A stretch of 6,491 bases of DNA from positions 1 through 6,491 of the forward strand of contig JAPUKM010000279.1 in NCBI GenBank assembly GCA_027295645.1, read 5' to 3'. Position 1 is the stretch's first letter, and the number at the start of each line of letters is the position of its first letter. A program made the position numbers and the translations under genes. Origin of the DNA: Chloroflexota bacterium (GTDB lineage Bacteria > Chloroflexota > Dehalococcoidia > Lucifugimonadales > JAPUKM01). Under the pieces are notes generated by a model. That model was not told the origin of the DNA. It saw only the letters and a program-made list of their open reading frames with translations, and did not search any database. Positions 1-5,701 of this stretch are shown here, piece after piece.

Positions 1-49
1 CGGCGGGAGCCTGAATGGGGAAGCTCTTCTCCACGTCCAGTGTCGCCAC
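1..49 (-). CDS. Start of an unidentified gene, cut by the left edge
   Basis: Just after the stop codon of the DUF2298 gene on the minus strand, a GTG at 49-47 opens a frame that stays open to the window edge (16 codons, reading about V-A-T-L-D-V-E-K-S-F-P-I-Q-A-P-A). A GAGG motif lies 5 bases before this GTG, inside the end of the upstream gene, which is good ribosome-binding spacing. A competing ATG at 51-49 shares one base with the upstream stop but sits only 3 bases from the GAGG and gives a Trp/Arg-rich peptide that looks less protein-like. The tight coupling suggests co-transcription and perhaps translational coupling with the DUF2298 gene. The product cannot be named from 16 residues. 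In this setting a second membrane or glycosyltransferase-type protein would not surprise, but that is only inference. Confidence 0.4.
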   Translation of the reverse strand, partial: MATLDVEKSFPIQAPA

Positions 50-50
50 A

Positions 51-2405
51 TTACCCTCGGTACCGATAGATTGCGACCTCGCCGCTCAGAAACGCCGGCT
101 CCAGAATCTCGAACCCCTCCAACGGCGGCCGCCCGAACTCTGCCCGCTCGCGCGGCCCCACATAGACATACGTTAGCTCGTATTCACGCAGGATCTCTTC
201 CACCCTGTCCATACTTGTACTCTGGTACGCCGTCTGTATCGCCTCCTCCCGGCCCTCAAAGGGCCTCCGAGAGCCACGCCACTGCTCCTCATGGCCGGGC
301 CAGCCCAGCACCGTCGGTATGCCCGTGCTTGCCGAAACCCGGCTCGTCTGCGCTATATAGTCCCTGCCCACCGCCTCCAGAATCCGGTCCCGGCTGCTGG
401 AGTTCTCCCTGAGCCACTGGATGGCGAGAAACTCGTCCACGTTCTGCTGCTCTACATAGGCCAGCCCGTCAAGAGTGGCTTCGCCTCCCAGGCCGGAGGC
501 CTTCGTGTACGTAGCGGCGGCGGGATAGTACAGCCCCGCCGCCACGGCAATCGCCATCACCGCGATCCACCCATAACCGGCTATGCGAAGCAAGGGCCCG
601 GAGCGGGCGAATCGAACGCCCAGATAGTATAGGGCGAAGGAAGAGGCCAGAGCAAGGAACACCCACGCCTGGTAGTACAGCTTGAACACGGTATTCATGC
701 GGTTGTTGAACACGTCCACCACATAGAACAACTCAGGGCCCAGCAGCAGCAGAAACGCCATGGCCAGCAGCAGCAGAGCAAACCCCCGCGCCGGCGACTC
801 CTCCGGGTCCCGCTGACGCCTCAGCAGAACGTATATCGCGGCCACCAATAGCGCCAGCAGCGGCAGCACATGGACAAAACGGCCCCAGACCAGCCCCGGC
901 ATCTCGGAGGGGTCCCACACCAGCACGCCCTCCACCAGCGCCCACGCCGCCAGCGGCAGCAGCGGGATGCCGACCGCGAGCAACGCCGTGCGCGGGCTCC
1001 GTCCACGGCGGCGGAGGAGAGCGCCGAGTTCCCACAGCAGGAACGGCAGCGCCACCAGCAGGAACAGCCCCCAGACCACAACGAAGTGGAAATACCGGGT
1101 GACGTACTGCGGGTTGCCAGTCGTCGGGTCCACCGGCAGAATACCGGCGGCTGAGGTGCCGAACGTGGCATAGAACGGCAGGTAGAGCAGCACCGCCAGC
1201 GGCACCACAACAGCCACCACCGGCGCTGCCGCGGCCAGCGTGCCCACCAACGTCCCCCGCTGCCGGTACGCCTTCACAATAACGGCCGCGCCAAACAGCG
1301 TCGCCATGGTCGGAAGGTCCCATAGGTTGATGAACCCCGTGGCGCCCAATGCCACCCCCAGAAAGAGCACCACACCCGCGTTCCGACGGACCCACCTCAA
1401 CCCCAGCTTTTCCGGCGACACAAAGAGGTTCAACACCACCCCGGAGAAGAGGAGAACAAAGGGTATGCTCATCACGTGGGGGTGAAGGTCTCCCAGCAGG
1501 AAGCTGAAGAAGGGAAACTCGGTGATCGTATAGTCCAAACTGGTCCCACCCTGCACGGTATCGATCACCCGCGTGGCCCGCCACCACCACCAGCCCGACT
1601 CCGTCGGGTACCATGCGCTGGATACCGACGGCCCATCCAGCCCCTTGATGTCCACCCATTCCCACAGCCTCACCGAGTCCACTCCGCTGGCCCGCATGAA
1701 CTCGAAAAGACTCTCCATATTGGAGATACCCACCAGCAGCAGCGCCGCCACCAGGCCCGTCACCGCCGATGCGCGTATGCTTCCGCCCACCAGGCGCACT
1801 ACGCCGGAGCCGATACCGAACGCCCCCACGGCCGCCATCGCCGGGATCAGCGCCAGCGCCAGGTTGTAGCTGATACTGGTGGCTATCCCCGTCAGCGTCG
1901 CCAGGCCGCCCATCATCAGATACCCGAAGTAGTAGTAGCTGACCGACTCCCCCGCCAGCCACGGGTCCCTCGGCGGAAAGTGGAGGCTCGTTGAGGATGT
2001 CGTCAGGAAAGCGAAGTCCATCGGCTGCTCCGTATGGTCTATCGCCGGATCGAATGCCTTGATGTACACCCATATGGCGAAGACGCTCAGGAACAATACC
2101 TCCGTAAGCACCAGGAACTTCCACTCCCGCCCAACAAAAGCCGCCATCTCGTTCTGTCGCAGCCAGACAATGAGCAGCGAGACCGCAGCCAGCATCACCA
2201 TGATCAGAGCAATGGTGAGCACACCGTTGGGAATAACCTGAGTGGAGCCCAGGAGCCAGAGGGGGTAGAAGACCAGCAGCAGCCCCAACGGCTTCGTCAG
2301 GCTGTACCCGCGGTCCGGCAGCCATGGCAGCAGAGAGAACGCTACCGGGAACGCCAGCAGACCGATAAGTTCAATGGCGATGAGCCAGATAAAGACATCT
2401 AGCAC
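51..2405 (-). CDS. DUF2298 / 'YYY' polytopic membrane protein, putative GT-C-like glycosyltransferase
   Basis: A 784-residue integral membrane protein with many hydrophobic segments from residue 1 to about 640, then a soluble C-terminal part (about 655-784). Family hallmarks are visible: an EQPMDFAF segment at 126-133, the Tyr triplet in SYYYFGY (157-159), a Trp-rich stretch at 272-275, and EFPFFSFLLGDLHPH at 296-310. The C-terminal part carries GWPGHEEQWRG at 701-711, also typical of this family. These match the uncharacterised DUF2298 (Chlor_Arch_YYY) family. Its architecture, with acidic motifs in extracytoplasmic loops, resembles GT-C enzymes that use lipid-linked sugars, so a role in envelope glycosylation is inferred and not shown. 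The start is GTG at 2405; an in-frame TAG lies 9 bases upstream, so no longer start exists, and no clear Shine-Dalgarno is seen. It lies 74 bases after ftsY on the same strand, probably in the same operon. The family call is firm; the function is not. Confidence 0.9.
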   Translation of the reverse strand: MLDVFIWLIAIELIGLLAFPVAFSLLPWLPDRGYSLTKPLGLLLVFYPLWLLGSTQVIPNGVLTIALIMVMLAAVSLLIVWLRQNEMAAFVGREWKFLVLTEVLFLSVFAIWVYIKAFDPAIDHTEQPMDFAFLTTSSTSLHFPPRDPWLAGESVSYYYFGYLMMGGLATLTGIATSISYNLALALIPAMAAVGAFGIGSGVVRLVGGSIRASAVTGLVAALLLVGISNMESLFEFMRASGVDSVRLWEWVDIKGLDGPSVSSAWYPTESGWWWWRATRVIDTVQGGTSLDYTITEFPFFSFLLGDLHPHVMSIPFVLLFSGVVLNLFVSPEKLGLRWVRRNAGVVLFLGVALGATGFINLWDLPTMATLFGAAVIVKAYRQRGTLVGTLAAAAPVVAVVVPLAVLLYLPFYATFGTSAAGILPVDPTTGNPQYVTRYFHFVVVWGLFLLVALPFLLWELGALLRRRGRSPRTALLAVGIPLLPLAAWALVEGVLVWDPSEMPGLVWGRFVHVLPLLALLVAAIYVLLRRQRDPEESPARGFALLLLAMAFLLLLGPELFYVVDVFNNRMNTVFKLYYQAWVFLALASSFALYYLGVRFARSGPLLRIAGYGWIAVMAIAVAAGLYYPAAATYTKASGLGGEATLDGLAYVEQQNVDEFLAIQWLRENSSSRDRILEAVGRDYIAQTSRVSASTGIPTVLGWPGHEEQWRGSRRPFEGREEAIQTAYQSTSMDRVEEILREYELTYVYVGPRERAEFGRPPLEGFEILEPAFLSGEVAIYRYRG

Positions 2406-2479
2406 GATGTTCTACAGAGTCGGTGCGCCGGCGTTCCGGCTGGTTGTGGAATACCCATGGAAAGAGCTCTTCCTTGCGG

Positions 2480-3448
2480 TCATTCCGCTTGAGGATCCCC
2501 CGTGGAGGTCGCGAACAGCGCCTCGACGAATTGGTCCGGATCGAACGGTGAGATATCCTCCGCCCCCTCTCCAGTGCCGATGAACAGGACCGGAAGGCCC
2601 AACTCCTGCTGAATAGCGAACACGATCCCCCCCCTTGCCGTGCCGTCCAGCTTGGCCAGGAAGATGCCGTCGCACGCCACCACATCCACAAAGGTCCGCG
2701 CCTGCGCCAGCCCGTTCTGGCCGGTCGTGGCGTCCAGCACCAGTAGCGTCAGGTGCGGCGCTGAGTCGTCCAGTCGCTGCACAACCCTCCGGATCTTCTT
2801 CAGCTCCTCCATCAGATTGCTCTTGGTGTGCAGCCGGCCCGCCGTATCGATGATCACCACATCGGCGCCCCGGGCCTGCGCCGCCTGCACCGCGTCAAAG
2901 GCCACCGCCGCGGAGTCGCCGCCCAACTGGTGGGCCACCACCTCCGTGCCCAGTCGCTTGCCCCACACCTGCAGCTGCTCGATCGCAGCGGCACGAAAGG
3001 TATCGGCCGCGCCCAGGATCACCCGGTCGCCGTTCTCCTTCAGATAGTGGACCAGCTTGGCGATGCTCGTCGTCTTCCCAGACCCGTTGACGCCTACGAC
3101 CAGTACAACCACCGGCTTGGGCCTCAGCCCGTCCGACTCCACCAGCGATATCGCAGTATCCCCCTGCTTGCTGAGCAGGGTGCTCATCTCGCTCTTAAGA
3201 GCCTCCAGCACCCGGTCGGCGCTTCTATCTGGTCCCTGCTGCTGGAGGCTCGCCTTCGTTCGCTCAATGACAGCCTGGGTGGCTGCAACGCCCACATCGG
3301 CGGAGATCAGCGCCTCCTCCAGGTCATCCCACGCCCTCTCGTCGTCACCACCGGCGTGGAACAGCCTTCCTATCCGACCGAACCAGGTCTCCCTGGTCCG
3401 CCGGACCCCCTCCTCCGTCCGCTCTCTCCTTCCAAAAAGCTTCACCAT
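2480..3448 (-). CDS. ftsY: Signal recognition particle receptor FtsY (SRP GTPase)
   Basis: FtsY is the membrane-associated GTPase that pairs with Ffh/SRP to deliver ribosomes making membrane proteins to the Sec translocon. The 322-residue protein has a short basic N-terminus (MVKLFGRRER), a helical N domain to about residue 95, then the G domain: P-loop GVNGSGKTT (119-127), DTFRAAA (149-155), DTAGR (201-205), AKLDGTARGG (265-274) and GTGE (291-294), ending with the SPFDPDQFVEALF segment of the family. The long acidic A domain of enterobacterial FtsY is absent, as in many other bacteria of similar FtsY length. I chose the ATG at 3448 because the family N-terminus begins there; the open frame runs 87 codons further up, but that part is a shadow inside rnc. 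The ATG overlaps the end of rnc by 7 bases, which argues for translational coupling. The G4 motif has Ala where Thr is usual (TKLD). Confidence 0.97.
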   Translation of the reverse strand: MVKLFGRRERTEEGVRRTRETWFGRIGRLFHAGGDDERAWDDLEEALISADVGVAATQAVIERTKASLQQQGPDRSADRVLEALKSEMSTLLSKQGDTAISLVESDGLRPKPVVVLVVGVNGSGKTTSIAKLVHYLKENGDRVILGAADTFRAAAIEQLQVWGKRLGTEVVAHQLGGDSAAVAFDAVQAAQARGADVVIIDTAGRLHTKSNLMEELKKIRRVVQRLDDSAPHLTLLVLDATTGQNGLAQARTFVDVVACDGIFLAKLDGTARGGIVFAIQQELGLPVLFIGTGEGAEDISPFDPDQFVEALFATSTGDPQAE

Positions 3449-4143
3449 AGCTTGAGCGCCTCCTCTGCAGCGCGCCTCTCGGCCTCCGCCTTCCGGCGTC
3501 CTGCTCCGCGCCCCATCACATCGCCTCCCACAAGCACCTCGACCACAAAGCTCCGCCGGTGCTCCGGCCCCTCGACATCCACCAGCCTGTACTCCGGCGA
3601 CTGCATACCCTGCCGGTGCGCCCGCTCCTGGAGCCGCGCTTTGGGCTCTTTGGGCACGCCGTCGTCTGTAGTACGTCTCAGCTCCGGTCGCAGGATGCGC
3701 CGCACCCACGATGCCGCACCCCTGTACCCCCTGTCCAGAAAGGCGGCCCCTACCAGCGCCTCCAGCGCCCCGGCAAGATTGGAGTCGCGGTCCCCTCCCC
3801 CGCTGGCCGCCTCCCCCTGTCCCATCCTGAGATACCGGCCAACCTCCAGGCGGCGGGCCACGTTGGCCAGCGTCTCGCCACGCACCACAGCCGATCGCAG
3901 CTGTGTCAACTGGCCCTCGTCCATATCCGGATAGCGCTTGTAGAGGTCCTGTGCCACCACCAGGTCCAGCAGAGCATCGCCCAGGAACTCCAGGCGCTCG
4001 TTGGAGCCCTGCGCCTCATCGGGGTGCTCGTTGGCATAGGAGGTGTGCGTCAGCGCCAGCTTCAGAAGCTCCCGGTTCTTGAAAGAGAGCTTCAGAAGCT
4101 GCTCCACCGTGGAAAGGCTCTCCCGTGCGTCACCCAAACTCAC
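3442..4143 (-). CDS. rnc: Ribonuclease III
   Basis: RNase III cuts double-stranded RNA, including rRNA precursors and some mRNAs. The 233-residue protein has the usual size and order: the nuclease domain (about 10-155) with the signature NERLEFLGDALL (48-59), then a double-stranded RNA binding domain (about 164-233) opening with PKARLQERAHRQG and closing with GRRKAEAERRAAEEAL. The signature residues E49, E52 and D56 match metal-site positions. In the second active-site segment, NLAGALEALVGA (122-133), E128 is present, but residue 125 is Gly where the family has Asp (D107 of Aquifex, D114 of E. coli). The GTG at 4143 is the most upstream start, with an in-frame TAA 30 bases before it. A TTG at 4137 has better spacing from an AAAGGGG motif and is an alternative start. 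It is the first gene of the probable rnc-ftsY-DUF2298 operon. Identity is firm; full catalytic activity is less certain because of residue 125. Confidence 0.95.
   Translation of the reverse strand: MSLGDARESLSTVEQLLKLSFKNRELLKLALTHTSYANEHPDEAQGSNERLEFLGDALLDLVVAQDLYKRYPDMDEGQLTQLRSAVVRGETLANVARRLEVGRYLRMGQGEAASGGGDRDSNLAGALEALVGAAFLDRGYRGAASWVRRILRPELRRTTDDGVPKEPKARLQERAHRQGMQSPEYRLVDVEGPEHRRSFVVEVLVGGDVMGRGAGRRKAEAERRAAEEALKLW
3459..3464 (-). promoter_or_regulatory. Ribosome binding site of ftsY inside the rnc 3' end
   Basis: On the minus strand a perfect AGGAGG lies 10 bases before the ftsY ATG (3448-3446), within the last codons of rnc. The spacing is slightly long but workable. It supports the ATG at 3448 over any upstream start in the same frame. 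Confidence 0.6.
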
Positions 4144-4162
4144 ACCCCTTTGGTCTGCGACA

Positions 4163-4191
4163 AGTATACGTTAGCTGCAAGATTCTGTTGA
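4163..4191 (-). promoter_or_regulatory. Candidate sigma-70-type promoter for rnc-ftsY operon
   Basis: On the minus strand TCAACA (4191-4186) and TATACT (4168-4163) are 17 bases apart, matching the -35 and -10 consensus at 4 and 5 of 6 positions. Transcription would begin near 4156, leaving a leader of about 13 bases that contains AAAGGGG just before the rnc GTG. Placement is good, but such matches also arise by chance. Confidence 0.45.
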
Positions 4192-4273
4192 GTTTCCGAA
4201 TAGAGGTCCTCTCTTAGGAGGGTGGAGGGAACCGCAGCCTGTCCTGAGTCTACCGACGGATTCCCTGCCGGGG

Positions 4274-4290
4274 TCTGGGGTGTCCCCAGA
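4274..4290. other. Perfect 7-bp hairpin (first palindrome of the REP-like element)
   Basis: The arms TCTGGGG (4274-4280) and CCCCAGA (4284-4290) are exact reverse complements around a 3-base TGT loop. No T-tract follows on either strand. Confidence 0.75.
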
Positions 4291-4299
4291 ATAATGTAT

Positions 4300-4330
4300 C
4301 CCCCCTCTCCCTTGGCTGGGGAGAGGGGGG
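4300..4330. other. Perfect 12-bp hairpin (second palindrome of the REP-like element)
   Basis: The left arm at 4300-4311 (six C, then TCTCCC) and the right arm at 4319-4330 (GGGAGA, then six G) pair perfectly over 12 bases with a 7-base loop (TTGGCTG). There is no T-tract after it on the plus strand, so it is not a typical intrinsic terminator. Confidence 0.8.
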
Positions 4331-4360
4331 ACAGGGGGTGAGGGTCGATCGCTCACATGA

Positions 4361-5683
4361 ATGTGGTACTCTCTTTGCGCACGGCACCCATACGTGAAGC
4401 ATCTTGACACACGCAGACATCACGGTAAAGCCACCTTGTCCGATTCCGTCAACCTGAAGGCAAAGCTTGAGGCACATCTGTCGCCTGACCAGGTGACACT
4501 GCTCCGTGAGGCGGCCTCCGCTGCTCGGAGCCTGTCTCGACCCCTCTACCTGGTGGGCGGCGTCGTGCGCGACCTCCTCATGGACCAGCCCATCCAGGAC
4601 ATCGACCTGGTCGTCGAGGGCGACGTAACGCTGCTTGCCCGCACCCTGGCGGAAAACCTCTCCGGGGATGTCGTGGCTCACTCCCAGTTCAATACAGCCA
4701 AGGTGGATATCCTGGGTCAAAGCATCGACATCGTCACCGCCCGGCACGAGACCTACCGCCGTCCCGGCGCGCTGCCCACGGTGAAGCCCGGCGACATCCA
4801 GGACGACCTTCGCCGCCGCGACTTCACCATCAATGCCATGGCCGTTCGCCTATCGCCGGAGCCGTCGGGCAAGCTCCTCGACCCCCTGGACGGCCGGCGG
4901 GACCTCTCCGCAAAACTGGTGCGGGTGCTGCACCCCGGCAGCTTCCGGGACGACGCCACCCGCATCCTCCGCGCCCTCCGCTACGAGCAGAGACTGCACT
5001 TCCGCCTGGAGCAGGACACAGCAGTCCTTCTCCGGCGGGACCTCTCCATGCTGGACACCATCGGCGGCCACCGCCTGCGGCGGGAGCTCGCCCTCACTTT
5101 CCATGAGCGGGAGCCCCGTCCTATCCTGGCCCGCCTGGCTCACCTTGGTGTACTCGGTTCCCTGCACCCACCCCTGGCGCGCAACAGGGATATGGAATCG
5201 ATGCTTGCCAGGCTTCACCACGGAATCCCCCGGCTGCAACTCCTCCACTACCTGGCCTGGCTGGCCTATCCCCTGCGACCCGCCGAAGCGGAAGGCCTTA
5301 TTGCCCGCCTCGCGATGCCCAAGCGGTGGGCCGCCGTCGTGCGGGACACCGTGTCGACCCGGCACTTCGCCACAGAGCTGACCTCGTCGGCCTCGCCCGC
5401 AGCGGTGTACCGTCGCCTCAGCGGCCTCTCCCTGGAGGCGGTCCAGGTGGCGGCTGCTCTGGAAACGAACGGCGCAGCCCGAGAGAGCATGACGCGATAC
5501 GCCGAGGAGTGGCGGAAGGTGCGCCCCCTCCTTACCGGACAGGACATTGTGAAGCTGGGAGTAGCCCAGGGCCCACAGGTCGGCGAGCTCCTGGACCTAC
5601 TGTTGGAGGCGCGACTGAAGGGAGGAACCACTACCAGAGCGGAGGAGCGGGCCCTTGTCCGGCAACGCTTGGAAGAACCCTAG
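4361..5683 (+). CDS. cca: CCA-adding enzyme family tRNA nucleotidyltransferase (class II)
   Basis: Enzymes of this family add or repair the 3' CCA end of tRNA, or only the A, or act as poly(A) polymerases. The 440-residue frame shows the class II order: LVGGVVRDLL (64-73), the metal-binding pair D80/D82 in QDIDLVV, SIDIVTAR (121-128), RRDFTINAMAV (152-162), LLDPLDGRRDL (172-182) and DDATRILRALRYEQRL (197-212), where DDATR stands in the base-recognising EDxxR place. A helical RNA-binding region follows to the C-terminus. No HD or CBS domain is seen. Sequence alone does not settle CCA versus A-only or poly(A) activity. The start is uncertain: the ATG at 4361 is the furthest upstream, but residues 2-25 (Trp, Cys, His, Arg rich) look unlike the family, and none of the starts (ATG 4361, GTG 4394, TTG 4436) has a clear ribosome site. 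The TTG at 4436 gives a more usual N-terminus. It ends 18 bases before the lipoprotein protease ATG. Confidence 0.92.
   Translation: MWYSLCARHPYVKHLDTRRHHGKATLSDSVNLKAKLEAHLSPDQVTLLREAASAARSLSRPLYLVGGVVRDLLMDQPIQDIDLVVEGDVTLLARTLAENLSGDVVAHSQFNTAKVDILGQSIDIVTARHETYRRPGALPTVKPGDIQDDLRRRDFTINAMAVRLSPEPSGKLLDPLDGRRDLSAKLVRVLHPGSFRDDATRILRALRYEQRLHFRLEQDTAVLLRRDLSMLDTIGGHRLRRELALTFHEREPRPILARLAHLGVLGSLHPPLARNRDMESMLARLHHGIPRLQLLHYLAWLAYPLRPAEAEGLIARLAMPKRWAAVVRDTVSTRHFATELTSSASPAAVYRRLSGLSLEAVQVAAALETNGAARESMTRYAEEWRKVRPLLTGQDIVKLGVAQGPQVGELLDLLLEARLKGGTTTRAEERALVRQRLEEP
4404..4431 (+). promoter_or_regulatory. Weak candidate promoter near the alternative cca start
   Basis: A perfect -35 hexamer TTGACA (4404-4409) is followed after 16 bases by a poor -10 match TAAAGC (4426-4431). 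If used, transcription would start near 4438, practically on the alternative TTG start at 4436-4438. The -10 half is poor, so this is a tentative call. Confidence 0.2.
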
Positions 5684-5695
5684 CTCTGGTATAAT
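5669..5695 (+). promoter_or_regulatory. Extended -10 promoter of the lipoprotein protease gene
   Basis: TG-G-TATAAT (5687-5695) is a perfect extended -10 element, overlapping nothing but the 18-base gap after the cca stop codon (TAG 5681-5683). A -35-like TTGGAA (5669-5674; 4 of 6) lies 15 bases upstream, inside the cca 3' end. Only 6 bases separate the -10 box from the ATG at 5702, so the expected start of transcription falls on or beside the A of the start codon. This implies a leaderless mRNA. Confidence 0.65.
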
Positions 5696-5701
5696 CTCCC
5701 T

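Larger units (their letters stand above)
4238..4345. repeat. REP-like repetitive extragenic element
   Basis: The segment contains two perfect hairpins in a row and G-rich flanks ending in a GGGTGAGGGT motif. The style (C-rich/G-rich arms around CTTGG, followed by GGGTGAGGG) recalls short extragenic palindromic repeats found in many copies in some bacterial genomes, including high-GC environmental ones. Only one copy is in this window, so calling it a repeat is inference from its form. The outer limits are approximate. It sits upstream of both flanking genes, so it is not acting as a terminator for either. Confidence 0.5.
4144..4360. other. Divergent intergenic region between rnc and the tRNA nucleotidyltransferase
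   Basis: This 217-base gap separates two divergently read genes. The rnc-proximal third holds the candidate rnc promoter and short self-complementary stretches (for example GAGGTCCTC at 4203-4211). The remainder is a REP-like element with two perfect hairpins. No open frame here looks like a gene, and no tRNA or known riboswitch fold was recognised. Confidence 0.7.

Noticed and set aside
1476..1994. Plus-strand open frame rich in Arg, His, Gln and Pro within the DUF2298 gene.
   Set aside because: Composition artefact of the antisense strand; no domain and no ribosome site was seen.
733..2325. Long open frame (530 codons) on the minus strand overlapping the DUF2298 gene in another frame.
   Set aside because: It is rich in Gly, Ala and Arg with no domain, and is the usual out-of-frame shadow of a GC-rich gene.
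2427..2440. Short hairpin (GCCGG, CGTT loop, CCGGC) between ftsY and the DUF2298 gene, considered as a terminator.
   Set aside because: Only 5 base pairs and no T-tract on the minus strand, so it is unlikely to end transcription.
2828..3934. Long plus-strand open frame antisense to ftsY and rnc.
   Set aside because: Low-complexity Arg/Pro/Ser-rich translation, antisense to two firmly identified genes.
4215..4237. Sequence AGGGTGG followed by ACCGC, resembling the T-box motif AGGGTGGNACCGCG, upstream of a tRNA-related gene.
   Set aside because: There are four extra bases within the part that must bind the tRNA end, no recognisable stem I or specifier loop upstream, and no terminator hairpin with a T-tract. 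Chance similarity in GC-rich DNA is more likely; a covariance-model search would decide.
4300..4330. The 12-bp hairpin as an intrinsic terminator.
   Set aside because: No T-tract follows on either strand, and it lies upstream of both flanking genes with no gene ending into it.
4250..4747. Minus-strand open frame of 165 codons across the intergenic repeat and the start of cca.
   Set aside because: Its middle is a translation of the REP-like palindrome and the rest is antisense to cca; it is not a gene.
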